Origin: Burkholderiales bacterium PBB1
Lineage (GTDB): Bacteria > Pseudomonadota > Gammaproteobacteria > Burkholderiales > Burkholderiaceae_C
DNA length: 64,000 nucleotides
Direction: 5' to 3'
Assembly (NCBI GenBank): GCA_002255905.1
Contig: NKIN01000001.1
Span: 868,001-932,000, forward strand
The translations under genes were made by a program, and so were the position numbers. The notes under the pieces were generated by a model. That model was not told where the DNA came from. It searched no databases and saw only the letters and a program-made list of their open reading frames with translations. Every line of letters starts with the position of its first letter. The first letter of the stretch is position 1. Of this stretch, positions 10,873 to 24,825 are shown in pieces.

Positions 10873-11538
10873 ATGTCGTACATCCTCGATGCACTCAAGC
10901 GCGCTGAAGCCGAACGCGGCCGAGGTGAGGTGCCCAACATCCACGCGCAATCGATGCCGGTCGGTGACGTGCAGGACCAGGGGTCAGGATCCCGTCTGCT
11001 GATGTGGCTGGGGGGCGGCGTTGGCCTGATCGTGATCGCCGCGCTGTGGTGGTGGTTGGCCGATCAGCCCGTGGCGCGGGGAGACGTGGCAGCGAATGCG
11101 CCGGCGCCGGTGGCTGCCCCGCCAGTGGCTACCGCGCCGCGGGTGGCGCCGGCGCGCCCGGAGGAGACGCCCCGATCGCTTCAACCGCAACAACCGACCG
11201 TGGTGGTCAGCTCGACGCCTTCGTCACCGCTGGTTTTCAAGCCCCTGCCATCGGACCCGGTGGCCAGTCCGCCAGCCCGGTCGGCCGCTGCCCGGTCCGC
11301 GACGGAAGAACGGGTCTATCAGGTGAAGGATCTGCCCAACGACATTCGCGCCGCGCTGCCTGCGGTGGCGGTCGGTGGTGCCAGCTACTCGGAAAACCCG
11401 GCCAGCCGCATGCTGATCATCAACGGCCAGATCTTTCACGAGGGCGACAGGCTGACCCCCGAGCTGACGCTGCAGCAGATCCAGCTGCGCACCGCCGTGC
11501 TGAGTTTCCGCGGATACCGCTACGCCATCAGCTACTGA
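10873..11538 (+). CDS. gspB: GspB, general secretion pathway protein B
   Basis: The 221-residue protein opens with MSYILDALKRAEAERGRG, the hallmark GspB cytoplasmic start. One membrane helix follows (about residues 38-58, LLMWLGGGVGLIVIAALWWW), then a Pro/Ala-rich periplasmic spacer and a compact C-terminal domain (VGGASYSENPASRMLIINGQ to YRYAISY). It pairs with the ATPase upstream. I chose the ATG at 10873 for this conserved N-terminus; the frame stays open far upstream only because of high GC. Confidence 0.9.
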   Translation: MSYILDALKRAEAERGRGEVPNIHAQSMPVGDVQDQGSGSRLLMWLGGGVGLIVIAALWWWLADQPVARGDVAANAPAPVAAPPVATAPRVAPARPEETPRSLQPQQPTVVVSSTPSSPLVFKPLPSDPVASPPARSAAARSATEERVYQVKDLPNDIRAALPAVAVGGASYSENPASRMLIINGQIFHEGDRLTPELTLQQIQLRTAVLSFRGYRYAISY

Positions 11539-11565
11539 GGTCGGTATCGATGGCTGAGGCCGGTT

Positions 11566-13110
11566 TCATCGAAACACGCTGAGCGCATCGACCAATCGCT
11601 CGGTCTGCTGCTTCAGGCTGTCCGATGCGGCAGCGCTTTGCTCCACCAGCGCAGCGTTCTGCTGCGTGATGGCATCGAGGTTGCCGATGGCCTGCCCGAT
11701 CTGCGAGATGCCGCCTTGCTGTTCGTGAGTGACCGAGCTGATCTCGGCGATCAGGTCGGACACCCGCTTCACCTGAGAAACGATGTCGTCCATCGTGCGT
11801 CCGGCATCATCGACCAGCTTGGTGCCGGCTTCGACCTTGTCGACGCTGGCACCGATCAGTGCCTTAATTTCCCTGGCCGCATCGGCGCTGCGTTTCGCCA
11901 GGTTGCGCACCTCGCCAGCCACCACCGCAAAGCCACGACCCTGCTCGCCCGCGCGGGCGGCTTCGACAGCGGCATTGAGCGCCAGGATGTTCGTCTGGAA
12001 CGCGATGCCGTCGATCACGCTGATGATGTCGGCAATGCGCTTGGAGCTTTCGTTGATCTCGGTCATCGTCTCGACCACCTGCGACACCGCGTGACCGCCC
12101 TTGGCCGCTGCTGCACTGGCGGAACCCGACAGCGCGTTGGCCTGGCTGGCGGTGCTGGCGTTCTCCTTGACCGTGGAGGTCATCTGCACCATCGATGAGG
12201 CGGTTTGCTGCACGCTGGCCGCTGCTTGCTCGGTGCGCGAGCTGAGGTCGTTGTTGCCCTGGGCGATCTCGGTGGTGGCGGTCTTCAGGTTCAGCACCTG
12301 CTCGTTCACGTCGTCGATGAGCCAGCGGAACATCAGGCCGAGCTGGCCGACGCAGCGCAGCGTGACACCGATTTCATCGACGCGATTGGAGAGCGCCGCG
12401 CCCTGGGTGTCACCCGATGCGATCGCCAGCGCCTGTTCGCGCAAACGCTCGAGGGGTCGAGCGATCTGGACCTCGAGCAGCCACGACGCCATCGCCAGCG
12501 TGATCAGCGAGCCGGCTGTGAACCCGCCCAGCGCGGCACCGCCCAGCCCCAGCGCTGCCACGCCCGTCACCAGCAACGGCCACGTGGCGAGCAGTGCGCC
12601 GCGTATGCGCCAGCGCACCGGCAGCGTCGCCCGCAGCTTGCTCCAGCCGAGCAGGCCGTCGCGAACGACCAGCCCCTTGTGCAATCTGCGGCCTGCGGCC
12701 CGACCTTCGCGGACGTCACGGTAGAGCGCCTCTGCGGCCGCGACTTCCTCGCGCGATGGCTTGGTGCGCACGGACAGGTAGCCGACATGCCTGCCGTTTC
12801 GGATCACCGGCATGGCATTCGCGCGCACCCAGTAGTGGTCACCATCCTTGCGCCGGTTCTTGACCACGGCCGTCCATGGCTCGCCTTGCTTCAGCGTCGC
12901 CCACATGTCGGCGAAAGCCTCCTTGGGCATGTCCGGATGCCGCACCATGTTGTGCGGCTGATCCTGCAGTTCCTCGCGGCTGTAGCCGCTGGCATGGATG
13001 AACGCCGCATTGGCGTAATTGATGTGACTTTGCGGATCGGTCGTGGACATCAAGGTCACGCCGTCGGGAAGTTCGAACTCCCGTTGTGTCACGGGTTGGT
13101 TGTTGCGCAT
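11566..13110 (-). CDS. PAS-containing methyl-accepting chemotaxis protein (Aer-like)
   Basis: The 514-residue protein has an N-terminal PAS domain (about 10-115; [24 protein letters not shown] and [15 protein letters not shown]), two closely spaced membrane helices near residues 165-210 with almost no periplasmic loop, and a HAMP-like stretch. It ends in a chemoreceptor signalling hairpin whose tip reads [30 protein letters not shown]. This layout is that of Aer-type energy or redox taxis receptors that sense from the cytoplasm. It probably signals through CheW/CheA encoded elsewhere. No C-terminal CheR-binding pentapeptide is seen. Confidence 0.9.
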   Translation of the reverse strand: MRNNQPVTQREFELPDGVTLMSTTDPQSHINYANAAFIHASGYSREELQDQPHNMVRHPDMPKEAFADMWATLKQGEPWTAVVKNRRKDGDHYWVRANAMPVIRNGRHVGYLSVRTKPSREEVAAAEALYRDVREGRAAGRRLHKGLVVRDGLLGWSKLRATLPVRWRIRGALLATWPLLVTGVAALGLGGAALGGFTAGSLITLAMASWLLEVQIARPLERLREQALAIASGDTQGAALSNRVDEIGVTLRCVGQLGLMFRWLIDDVNEQVLNLKTATTEIAQGNNDLSSRTEQAAASVQQTASSMVQMTSTVKENASTASQANALSGSASAAAAKGGHAVSQVVETMTEINESSKRIADIISVIDGIAFQTNILALNAAVEAARAGEQGRGFAVVAGEVRNLAKRSADAAREIKALIGASVDKVEAGTKLVDDAGRTMDDIVSQVKRVSDLIAEISSVTHEQQGGISQIGQAIGNLDAITQQNAALVEQSAAASDSLKQQTERLVDALSVFR

Positions 13111-13250
13111 GCGCCGCTCCTGACTCTTTCATCCAGCGAGAGTCCGACCCCAACGATCGGAAATGCCCCTGCTCCGTTGCTGGATATTCGGCGCAATGCG
13201 AACGGTGCTTGAGCGGTTTTCGCGGGCGGGTCCGCCGCCAGTCGGCCCTG

Positions 13251-14078
13251 TCAGACCGCCACGGGCGCCTTGATCGCCGGGTGGGGCTCGTAGCCTCGCA
13301 CCTCAAAGTCGTCGAACTCGTAGTCGAAGATCGACGCCGGCCGGCGCTTGATGTGCAAGGTGGGTGCAGATCGCGGCTCGCGCGACAGCTGCAGCTCCAC
13401 CTGCTCGGCGTGGTTGCTGTACAGGTGGCAATCGCCACCGGTCCAGACGAAATCACCCACTTGCAGATCGCACTGTTGCGCGACCATGTGGGTCAGCAAT
13501 GCATAGCTCGCGATGTTGAACGGCACGCCGAGGAAGATGTCGGCACTGCGCTGGTAGAGCTGGCAGCTCAACTTGCCTGGCTCGCCAGCCACTGCCGACG
13601 GCGCCACGTAGAACTGGAACAGCGCGTGGCAGGGCATCAGTGCCATCTTGCCCAGCTCGGCCACGTTCCAGGCGCTGACGATGATGCGGCGCGAGTCGGG
13701 GTTGGTCTTCAGCGTCTTGATCACCTCGGCGATCTGGTCGATGTGCCCGCCATCGGGCGTGGGCCAGCTGCGCCACTGCACCCCGTAGACCGGGCCGAGG
13801 TCACCGTCGGGCCGGGCCCATTCGTCCCAGATCGTGACGCCGCGTTCCTGCAGCCAGCGCGCGTTGCCGTCGCCGCGCAGAAACCACAGCAACTCGAGGA
13901 TCACCGACTTCAGATGGACTTTCTTGGTCGTGATCAGCGGGAAGCCGGCCGCGAGGTCGAAACGCATCTGGTGACCGAAGACGCTCTTCGTGCCGGTGCC
14001 GGTGCGGTCGGCCTTGAACACGCCGTGGTCGCGCACGTGGCGCATCAGGTCTTCGTAGGGGCTGGGCACCGTCGTCAT
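13251..14078 (-). CDS. thyA: Thymidylate synthase
   Basis: ThyA methylates dUMP to dTMP with methylenetetrahydrofolate. The 275-residue protein has the catalytic cysteine in [12 protein letters not shown], the phosphate-binding arginines in [11 protein letters not shown] and [22 protein letters not shown], and a normal C-terminus ending KAPVAV. Length matches the family. The ABC exporter gene lies 30 bp upstream on the same strand, so the two may share a transcript. Confidence 0.96.
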   Translation of the reverse strand: MTTVPSPYEDLMRHVRDHGVFKADRTGTGTKSVFGHQMRFDLAAGFPLITTKKVHLKSVILELLWFLRGDGNARWLQERGVTIWDEWARPDGDLGPVYGVQWRSWPTPDGGHIDQIAEVIKTLKTNPDSRRIIVSAWNVAELGKMALMPCHALFQFYVAPSAVAGEPGKLSCQLYQRSADIFLGVPFNIASYALLTHMVAQQCDLQVGDFVWTGGDCHLYSNHAEQVELQLSREPRSAPTLHIKRRPASIFDYEFDDFEVRGYEPHPAIKAPVAV

Positions 14079-14108
14079 GGGGGAAGGTGGTTGGTTTCTG
14101 AAATGAAC

Positions 14109-15947
14109 TCAGGCATCGAACTGCAGCTTGGCCAGCCGTGCGTACAGCCCGCCGGCCGCGCTCAGGGTGGTGTGGGTGCCGCTCTCGACGATGCGACCGC
14201 CATCCATGACCACGATGCGGTCGGCACGCTGCACGGTGGACAGGCGGTGCGCGATGACCAGCGTGGTGCGGTCCTTCATCGCCGACTCCAGCGCGGCCTG
14301 CACCATGCGCTCGCTTTCGGCGTCGAGCGCGCTGGTGGCTTCGTCGAGCAGCAGCAGCGGCGGGTTCTTCAGCATCGCCCGGGCGATGCTGATGCGCTGG
14401 CGCTGGCCACCCGACACCCGCACACCGCGCTCGCCCAGGAAGGTCTGGTAGCCCTCGGGCAGCGCGCTGATGAAGTCGTGCGCGAACGCCGCCTGGGCCG
14501 CGGCCATCACCTCGGCATCACTGGCCTCAGGGCGGCCATAGCGGATGTTTTCCATCGCATTGGCCGAGAAGATCACGCTGTCCTGCGGCACGATGCCGAT
14601 GCGGCCGCGCAGATCGGCCAGCGCCAGCTCCCGCACCGGCACGCCGTCGAGCCGCACCGTGCCGTCGGCGACATCGTAGAAGCGCAGCAGCAGCTGGAAC
14701 ACCGTGCTCTTGCCGGCGCCGCTCGGGCCGACCAGCGCCACCGTTTCGCCCGGTGCCACCTGCAGGCTGAAGTCGGCCAGCGCCGCCTGTTGGGGCCGCG
14801 ACGGGTAGCGGAATGTCACCGACTCCAGCGACACCGCTGCGCCGCGCTGCATGCCCGCAGGCACGGCGGGCAACGCGCGCGGTTGCGCCGGGGACTTGAT
14901 GGGCGATTCGGTGGCTAGCAGCTCCATCAGCCGCTCGGTCGCGCCAGCGGCGCGCAGCAAGTCGCCGTATACCTCTGAGAGCACCGCGACGCCGCTGACC
15001 AGGATGATCACGTAGACCACCGTCTGTCCCAGGTGGCCGGCGGTGATGTCGCCGCGCACCACCGCCTGTGTGCCCTGGTACAACCCCCACAGCAGCGCGC
15101 CGAAGGTGGCGGTGATGATGAAGCCGACCAGGATCGAGCGCATGCGCGTGCGGCTTACGGCGGTGGCGAACGCGTTCTTGGTCGACAGGTCGAAGCGTTC
15201 GGCCTCGCGCGTTTCCTGGGTGTAGCTCTGCACCACCGGGATCGCATTGAGCACCTCGGCGGCGATCGCGCTGGAGTCGGCCACGCGGTCCTGGCTCGCG
15301 CGGCTGAGCTTGCGGATGCGGCGCCCGAAGTACACCGAGGGCAGCACCACCAGCACCAGGATGCCGAGCACCTGCGCCATCACCACCGGGTTGGTGACGA
15401 TCAGCATCGTCATCGCGCCGATGCACATCACGGCATTGCGCAGGCCCATGCTCAGCGACGAGCCGACCACCGTCTGCACCAGCGTGGTGTCGGTGGTCAG
15501 CCGCGACAAGACCTCGCCGGTCTGGGTGGTCTCGAAGAATTCCGGGCTCTGCTTGACCACGTGTGCGTAGACCGCATTGCGCAGGTCGGCGGTCACGCGC
15601 TCGCCGAGCCAGGTGACCATGTAGAAGCGCAGCGCCGAGAACAGCCCGAGCGCCGCACCGACGCCGAACAACGCAAAGAAGTGCCCGCGCAGCGCCAGCA
15701 CCCGATCGCCCGGATCGGCCGCCACGATCCCCTGGTCGATCAGTGACTTCAGCGCCACCGGGAACACCAGCGTGCTGCCTGCGGCCAGCACCAGGAACAC
15801 GACGGCCAGCGCGATACGGCGGCGGTAGGGTCGCAGAAAGGGCGCGAGGCCGCTCAGCGATCGCACGTTCTTGGACGGGGCGGGCGGTGCGGGGGTGCGC
15901 GGTGCTGCAGCGGATGCCGCTCCGGCGGCCATGGGAGGGGAAGACAT
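14109..15947 (-). CDS. ABC exporter, fused permease-ATPase (ABCB/MsbA-like)
   Basis: This 612-residue half-transporter has a membrane domain of six helices (about residues 45-330) followed by a nucleotide-binding domain. The ATPase carries Walker A GPSGAGKST, signature VSGGQRQRI, Walker B LLLLDEATSALD and the switch histidine in VIAHRLSTV. A Pro/Ala-rich cytoplasmic lead of about 35 residues precedes the first helix. It should dimerise in the inner membrane and export a lipid, peptide or drug. No substrate gene lies beside it, so the cargo is unknown. Confidence 0.9.
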   Translation of the reverse strand: MSSPPMAAGAASAAAPRTPAPPAPSKNVRSLSGLAPFLRPYRRRIALAVVFLVLAAGSTLVFPVALKSLIDQGIVAADPGDRVLALRGHFFALFGVGAALGLFSALRFYMVTWLGERVTADLRNAVYAHVVKQSPEFFETTQTGEVLSRLTTDTTLVQTVVGSSLSMGLRNAVMCIGAMTMLIVTNPVVMAQVLGILVLVVLPSVYFGRRIRKLSRASQDRVADSSAIAAEVLNAIPVVQSYTQETREAERFDLSTKNAFATAVSRTRMRSILVGFIITATFGALLWGLYQGTQAVVRGDITAGHLGQTVVYVIILVSGVAVLSEVYGDLLRAAGATERLMELLATESPIKSPAQPRALPAVPAGMQRGAAVSLESVTFRYPSRPQQAALADFSLQVAPGETVALVGPSGAGKSTVFQLLLRFYDVADGTVRLDGVPVRELALADLRGRIGIVPQDSVIFSANAMENIRYGRPEASDAEVMAAAQAAFAHDFISALPEGYQTFLGERGVRVSGGQRQRISIARAMLKNPPLLLLDEATSALDAESERMVQAALESAMKDRTTLVIAHRLSTVQRADRIVVMDGGRIVESGTHTTLSAAGGLYARLAKLQFDA

Positions 15948-16008
15948 TCGTTGAGTCTACTGAGGCTGCATGTCGACGATGGAACGACAGGCTGCGATGC
16001 CCCGCTCC

Positions 16009-17148
16009 TTACAGCGACAGTCTGCCCGCATAGCCCGTCATTTCCAGGTAGCCGAGGCCGATGCGGTGGCCGCTGCCGTCCTGCAACTCACTCAGACCTT
16101 CCCAGTAGATCGACCCCGTGCTGGCACGGCTGTCCAGTTCCTGGGCGTCGAGCAGCGACCGGACGGTGTAGCGACCCACGGGTGTCCAGATCGTCCATTC
16201 CACCGGGTAACGGGCACGTGAGGTGGGGCTGGCCCAGACGCGGCCGGGGACGAAGCGCACTTCGTCGGCGCTGAAGTTGCGTGTTGCCCCGCCGGTCGAC
16301 CGAAAGCTGCCACCGGCGTAGACCGCGCTGCCGTCGGCACTGCGCAGCCGGAAGGCGGTGAGCGCGCTGCCGTCGGCCAGGTTCATGCCGATCCAGTCCC
16401 AGCCTACGGCACTGCTGTCCAGCAGCGAATCGCTCCATTCGTGGTCCAGCCAAGCGGTGCCGCGTACCTGTTGCGCGGCGCCCTCTCGGGTCAGCGTGCC
16501 ACTGACGGTCAGCTGCGGTTGGCTGTAGTAATGGCTGGCCTGCGCGGGCTTCGGGCCCTTGCGCGAGTAACCCGCATCGCCTTGCAGCAGCACGGATTGG
16601 GTGGTGTCGAACGTGAAGTCGAAGGCAAACCCGGCGCTCTCGCTCGCCAGCCTGGCCCGGTAACGGCTTCCGCCCTGATGCGCTTCGCGGCCCAGGCTCC
16701 AATCCCGCAACGACAGTGCGGTGTCGTCTGTCGCCGCTTCCGCGATGCCGAAGCCACCGCGGGCAATGCGCTGGTCGTGTCGTAGCCGGCCCTCTGCCAG
16801 GTCGGTGAGCGCCGCATGGGCGAACAGCAACTGCCTTGCGGCAAAGCGGCTCGGCTGATCGGCGGCGACCGCGGTGCGCGAGCGGAAGAACGTGACCTGA
16901 AAGCCGCAGCGTTCTGCCAATGCGCTGCCGGCACCGGCGGTTGATGCGGCAGTGCTGAGCCAGCCGGTCACGTACCACCACTCGATGCGTGTATCAGGGT
17001 GCGCCCCGTGGTCGGCAGGAAACACCAGCGGACGCGGCCGCACGCCCGCGAGGGCGACTGGGATGTCGGTCGCGTGGGCCCACCACGGCACGGCGGCCAG
17101 GGCATGCAGCAGACGGCGTCGGTGCCGATTCGGTGTGTCCGTCGGCAC
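16009..17148 (-). CDS. Secreted lipocalin-like protein (AttH / carotenoid hydratase-like)
   Basis: The protein has the lipocalin-like AttH/CrtC signature: HPDTRIEWWYVTGWL near the start, GFQVTFFRSR, a midpoint WLDHEWSDSLLDSSAVGWDWIGMNL, and a C-terminal TPVGRYTVRSLLDAQEL. The chosen start is a GTG at 17148 (379 residues). It gives a signal sequence RHRRRLLHALAAVPWWAHAT, and the longer ATG-started frame would run over the divergent helicase start. The start is the weak point, since no clear ribosome site is visible. AttH proteins usually sit beside an AttEFG-type ABC transporter; none is next to this one. Confidence 0.75.
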   Translation of the reverse strand: MPTDTPNRHRRRLLHALAAVPWWAHATDIPVALAGVRPRPLVFPADHGAHPDTRIEWWYVTGWLSTAASTAGAGSALAERCGFQVTFFRSRTAVAADQPSRFAARQLLFAHAALTDLAEGRLRHDQRIARGGFGIAEAATDDTALSLRDWSLGREAHQGGSRYRARLASESAGFAFDFTFDTTQSVLLQGDAGYSRKGPKPAQASHYYSQPQLTVSGTLTREGAAQQVRGTAWLDHEWSDSLLDSSAVGWDWIGMNLADGSALTAFRLRSADGSAVYAGGSFRSTGGATRNFSADEVRFVPGRVWASPTSRARYPVEWTIWTPVGRYTVRSLLDAQELDSRASTGSIYWEGLSELQDGSGHRIGLGYLEMTGYAGRLSL

Positions 17149-17258
17149 GTGGCGTGGGGGAGGGGGCGGAGAAATCACGGCGGCGAGGATCGCACAGCCG
17201 CCACAAGCGAGCGAGCCTGACCGACAATACCCGGTTGCCCGCCCGAGACCGCTGTCTG

Positions 17259-21065
<3,807 letters not shown>

Positions 21066-21103
21066 CAGGGTGTGACCGCGCCGCGGCCATCACCTGCATC
21101 ACG

Positions 21104-21334
21104 TCATTTCTTCGTGTTGACCTGATTGCCGATCACGCCGCCCACTGCCGCACCGCCCAGCGTGCCGAGTGTTCCGCCGCCCGTAAGGATGGCACCTGCT
21201 GCAGCACCCACACCGGCACCGACGGCGGTGTTCTTGTCGCGCTGACTCATGTTGCTGCAACCTGTGGCGGCAGCGGCAAGCAGCAGGGCTGCGATCAGGG
21301 TGATGGGGCGTGAAGAGCGAAGGGGCTTGTTCAT
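21104..21334 (-). CDS. Small glycine-zipper lipoprotein
   Basis: This 76-residue protein has a lipoprotein signal with lipobox AAATGC (Cys near residue 26), then a glycine-zipper pair of helices (VGAGVGAAAGAILTGGGTLG, TLGGAAVGGVIGNQVN). The build resembles OsmB/17-kDa surface antigen-like outer-membrane lipoproteins, often stress-linked. GGAG six bases upstream of the ATG at 21334 supports that start over an ATG 12 bases earlier. It ends 38 bp from the convergent helicase stop. Confidence 0.85.
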   Translation of the reverse strand: MNKPLRSSRPITLIAALLLAAAATGCSNMSQRDKNTAVGAGVGAAAGAILTGGGTLGTLGGAAVGGVIGNQVNTKK

Positions 21335-21471
21335 TTGAATCTCCAATGTCGGGCCGGGTGCCCGCGAGATTCAAGGATGCGTGATGGAGCCGGCGCCGGC
21401 CATCGTCGCCTGCCGTGTCGGCTTGTCAGACGGTGCCTACGTGGCAGTCGATCCAGTGGACGCTCGGGAGG

Positions 21472-22035
21472 TCAAACCGGCTCGGTGGCGTCAAGCCGGC
21501 ACTGCGCCTGCAATGCCTGCCAGCCGGCACGACCGAGCGACTCCATCGTGCGCAGATTGACCTCGTAGATCGCCTCGGCGTCGGGAAATGCCTGCACCGC
21601 GCGATCGATGCTCGCCTCGCGCAGCAGATGCAGCGTCGGGTAGGGCGATCGGTTGGTCGCGTTGGTCACGTCGTCGGGCTCGGTGCCAGCGAATTGGTAG
21701 TCGGGGTGGAAACTGGCGAGCTGCAGCGCGCCATCGCAGCCCATTGCAGTGAGTGCGGCCTCGGCCACGTCGAGGAAATCGTTGTAGTCGACGAAGTCCT
21801 GCAGCACCTGCGGATGCACCAGCAGCGTCGTGTCGCAGACCGCGGTGTCTGTGTCGAGCAGGTACCGGGCTTCGTCGAGCAGTGCGCGCAGCAGCGTCTC
21901 GGTGTCGGTGGCCTCGCTGACCACGCAACGCAGTTGCCGCTTCGCGCGCACGGCCCGGGCGAATGGGCACAGGTTCAGGCCGATCACAGCCCGGTCGACC
22001 CAGGCCAGTGTCTCGGCTGCTGCGTCAACGGCCAT
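21472..22035 (-). CDS. DUF1415 family protein
   Basis: This 187-residue protein matches DUF1415: [20 protein letters not shown] near the start, [22 protein letters not shown] in the middle, [16 protein letters not shown] and [19 protein letters not shown] at the end. Conserved Cys, His and Asp residues suggest a ligand site, but no activity is known to me. The ATG at 22035 overlaps the bpt stop by 11 bp, so it is probably co-translated with bpt. A longer start at 22086 is possible but would lie inside bpt. Confidence 0.85.
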   Translation of the reverse strand: MAVDAAAETLAWVDRAVIGLNLCPFARAVRAKRQLRCVVSEATDTETLLRALLDEARYLLDTDTAVCDTTLLVHPQVLQDFVDYNDFLDVAEAALTAMGCDGALQLASFHPDYQFAGTEPDDVTNATNRSPYPTLHLLREASIDRAVQAFPDAEAIYEVNLRTMESLGRAGWQALQAQCRLDATEPV

Positions 22036-22807
22036 CGCGGAATCCCGGCGCGGCATCTTCATTCGGTGCCGGCACCCATTGGCCATCGATCAGGTGCTCG
22101 TTCGGGCGGAACTTGGCCTTGTAGGCCATCTTGTCGCTGGCAGCGATCCAGTAGCCCAGGTAGAGGTAAGGCAGCTTCAGCAGCGCCGTCTGCTCGATCT
22201 GCCAGAGGATGTTGTAGGTGCCATAGCTGGTGTTGTCTTCCGGCTCGTAGAAGGTGTACACCGCCGACAGGCCATCGTTCAGGATGTCGAGGATGGACAC
22301 CATCTTCAAGGCGCCCAACTGCCCTGGTGCCGCGCCGTCTGCGGGCTCCCTGAACTCCACCAGACGCGAGTTGACGCGGCTTTGCAGCAGGAACTGGGTG
22401 TACTGATCGACGCTGTCGTTGTCCATGCCGCCACCGGTGTGGCGTCCCGACTGGTAACGCAGGTAGAGCTGGTAATGCTCCTGCACGAAGCCGAGTTTCA
22501 GCACGCGCGCCTGCAGCGTGCCGTGCGCTTTCCACGCACGGCGCTGGCTGCGTGTGGGCTGGAACGTGGACACCGGCACGCGCAGCGGAACACAGGCCTG
22601 GCAGCTGTCGCAGTGCGGTCGGTACGTGAACATGCCGCTGCGGCGAAAACCGTTGCAGACCAGACCCGAATACACATCCGACTGGATGATGTGACTGGGC
22701 GTGGCGACCTGCGAACGCGCCATCTTGCCCGGCAGGTAGCTGCAGGCGTAGGGCGCCGTCGAGTAGAACTGCAATGACGCGAGCGGAAGCTCTTTGGGGT
22801 GGGTCAC
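22025..22807 (-). CDS. bpt: Aspartate/glutamate leucyltransferase (Bpt)
   Basis: Bpt moves leucine from Leu-tRNA onto proteins with N-terminal Asp or Glu, marking them for ClpAP by the N-end rule. The 260-residue protein has [20 protein letters not shown], the Cys-rich [15 protein letters not shown], and the C-terminal transferase part [14 protein letters not shown]-like region ([14 protein letters not shown]). Its start overlaps the aat stop by four bases, an operon arrangement common in betaproteobacteria. Motifs favour bacterial Bpt over eukaryotic Ate. Confidence 0.93.
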   Translation of the reverse strand: MTHPKELPLASLQFYSTAPYACSYLPGKMARSQVATPSHIIQSDVYSGLVCNGFRRSGMFTYRPHCDSCQACVPLRVPVSTFQPTRSQRRAWKAHGTLQARVLKLGFVQEHYQLYLRYQSGRHTGGGMDNDSVDQYTQFLLQSRVNSRLVEFREPADGAAPGQLGALKMVSILDILNDGLSAVYTFYEPEDNTSYGTYNILWQIEQTALLKLPYLYLGYWIAASDKMAYKAKFRPNEHLIDGQWVPAPNEDAAPGFRDGR

Positions 22808-23580
22808 GAGCGGCCTTCGTCGGGAGAAATCTCAACCGTCGCGGGCGCCGACCTCAGATGCGCCCACAGCCATGGATGATAGTTCCACCCTTCGACCTGC
22901 GGCGCTCGGACCCTCTCGGCGATCGCGGCTTCGAACACGTTGCGCGGCACCTCGCGACCCCCCAGCGAGCTGAGGTGTCCGGTGCGCTGCTGGCAGTCGA
23001 TCAGGTCGATGCCATGTTCCCGACCGAAGCACACCAGCGCGGCCAGCGCGATCTTCGAGGCGTCGGTGCGTCGCGAGAACATCGATTCACCGAAGAACAT
23101 CCGGCCGATGCCCACGCCATACAGCCCGCCGGCGAGCTCGCCGTCGATCCAGGTCTCGATGCTGTGCACGGCACCGAGTGCGTGCCAGCGCGTGTAGGCG
23201 GCCACCATGTCTGGCACGATCCAGGTGCCGACCTGGCCTACACGTGGGCTGGTGGCGCAGGCTGTAATGACCTGCTCGAACGCGCTGTCGATGCGCACCT
23301 CGCAGTCGGGTGATCGAGCGAATTGGGCGATCGTCTTGCGCAACGAGCGGCTGAGTTTGAACTCGTGTGTCCACAGCACCATGCGGGGGTCGGGCGACCA
23401 CCACAACACCGGCTGACCCTCGCTGTACCAGGGGAAAACACCCTTCGAATATGCCTCGGCGAGCCGCGCCGGGTTGAGCGCACCGCCGGCTGCCAGCAGT
23501 CCCGGCGCCTCCGAACCGGGTGGCAACGCCAACCGCGTGTCGGGCAGCGGTTCACGGTCGTCGCGCAGCCAGTGGATCAC
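22804..23580 (-). CDS. aat: Leucyl/phenylalanyl-tRNA-protein transferase
   Basis: Aat adds Leu or Phe to proteins starting with Lys or Arg, the other N-end-rule branch. It is about 258 residues, with [61 protein letters not shown] and SLGGREVPR, all family hallmarks. I chose the GTG at 23580 because it gives MIHWLRDD, the usual short N-terminus; the frame runs up to a GTG at 23655 without family similarity. It is coupled to bpt by a four-base overlap. Confidence 0.92.
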   Translation of the reverse strand: MIHWLRDDREPLPDTRLALPPGSEAPGLLAAGGALNPARLAEAYSKGVFPWYSEGQPVLWWSPDPRMVLWTHEFKLSRSLRKTIAQFARSPDCEVRIDSAFEQVITACATSPRVGQVGTWIVPDMVAAYTRWHALGAVHSIETWIDGELAGGLYGVGIGRMFFGESMFSRRTDASKIALAALVCFGREHGIDLIDCQQRTGHLSSLGGREVPRNVFEAAIAERVRAPQVEGWNYHPWLWAHLRSAPATVEISPDEGRS

Positions 23581-23710
23581 CGGTGGGTCGCCGCAATGGC
23601 GCCGCTGGAAGATCCGCCGATGTACCGATGAACCCGACTGTCCAAGGTGCTGCACCTGCCCTGGGTTGCGATGAATTCATCGTAACCGCCGGGCGGCGCA
23701 CATGTCGTGG

Positions 23711-24631
23711 TCAGTAGATTTCAGGCACGACGATTTCCTGCGGGATGGCGTGTCGCACGTAATCGTCGTGCCGCTCACGGGGCGGCAGCACGATCGTCGG
23801 CGACGCGGTGTCCTCGTACGGCATCTGGCTGAGCAGGTGATGGATGCAGTTCAGGCGCGCCTTTTTCTTGTCCACCGCCTGAACCACCCACCAGGGCGCT
23901 TCGGGGATGTGCGTGCGCTCCAGCATGACTTCCTTCGCTCGGGTGTAGTCCTCCCAGCGCCGACGTGACTCCAGGTCCATCGGACTCAGCTTCCACTGCT
24001 TCAACGGGTCGTGAATGCGACCCAGAAAGCGCAGGTGCTGTTCCTCGTCGGAGATCGAGAACCAGTACTTGATCAGCTGGATCCCCGAGCGCACCAGCAT
24101 GCGTTCGAATTCGGGAGCGGAGCGGAAGAATTCCTCGTACTGCTCGTCGGTGCAAAAGCCCATCACCCGCTCGACGCCGGCGCGGTTGTACCAGCTGCGG
24201 TCGAACAGCACGATCTCACCGGCTGCTGGCAAATGCGACACATAGCGCTGGAAATACCACTGTGTGCGTTCGCGATCGTTGGGCGCCGGCAGCGCCGCGA
24301 CGCGGCACACCCGCGGGTTCAGTCGTTGGGTGATGCGCTTGATCACGCCACCCTTGCCCGCGGCATCGCGGCCCTCGAACAGGATCACCACCTTGTGCCC
24401 GGTGGCAACCACCCATTGCTGAAGCTTGACCAGTTCGCCTTGCATGCGAAACAGCTCGCGAAAGTAGCGCTGCCGGTCCTGCCGATCCTGCTCCGTGGGT
24501 TTGGCGGCATCGCCGCCGTTGACCAGGGCGTCGATGGAACGGTCGTCCAGTTCGAGCTCGAGCTCTTCGTCGTAGCTGTCCATGACATCCAAATGGATGC
24601 GGCGCAGGGTGTCGGGGTCGGTCGATGTCAC
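23711..24631 (-). CDS. ppk2: Polyphosphate kinase 2 (PPK2)
   Basis: PPK2 transfers phosphate between polyphosphate and nucleoside mono- or diphosphates. The 306-residue protein has Walker A FEGRDAAGKGG, the lid region PNDRERTQWYFQRYV, Walker B VLFDRSWYNRAGVERVMG and SDEEQHLRFLGR. One PPK2 domain of this size fits the single-domain class; the preferred nucleotide cannot be told from what I can see. It stands alone on the minus strand, 130 bp upstream of aat. Confidence 0.93.
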   Translation of the reverse strand: MTSTDPDTLRRIHLDVMDSYDEELELELDDRSIDALVNGGDAAKPTEQDRQDRQRYFRELFRMQGELVKLQQWVVATGHKVVILFEGRDAAGKGGVIKRITQRLNPRVCRVAALPAPNDRERTQWYFQRYVSHLPAAGEIVLFDRSWYNRAGVERVMGFCTDEQYEEFFRSAPEFERMLVRSGIQLIKYWFSISDEEQHLRFLGRIHDPLKQWKLSPMDLESRRRWEDYTRAKEVMLERTHIPEAPWWVVQAVDKKKARLNCIHHLLSQMPYEDTASPTIVLPPRERHDDYVRHAIPQEIVVPEIY

Positions 24632-24825
24632 GGTGTCCTCATGCGTTTCAGTGCCGTCGGCACCCAGAGATAGGCGACAGACTATGAAAGTTTTGTGGCG
24701 GGATCGTGACGGTGCGCCTCGTCGGGGTCAGACTGGTCGTGAAGACCGGCCATGTATCGGACGATGTCTGGCCACGACGCTGTCTTTGTGTTCCTGATAA
24801 AACATCCCCGGGGAGGATGGAGCTC

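Noticed and set aside
13086-14918. A 610-codon plus-strand frame across thyA and part of the ABC exporter
   Set aside because: Both genes on the other strand have full family motifs; this frame has none and is an antisense shadow.
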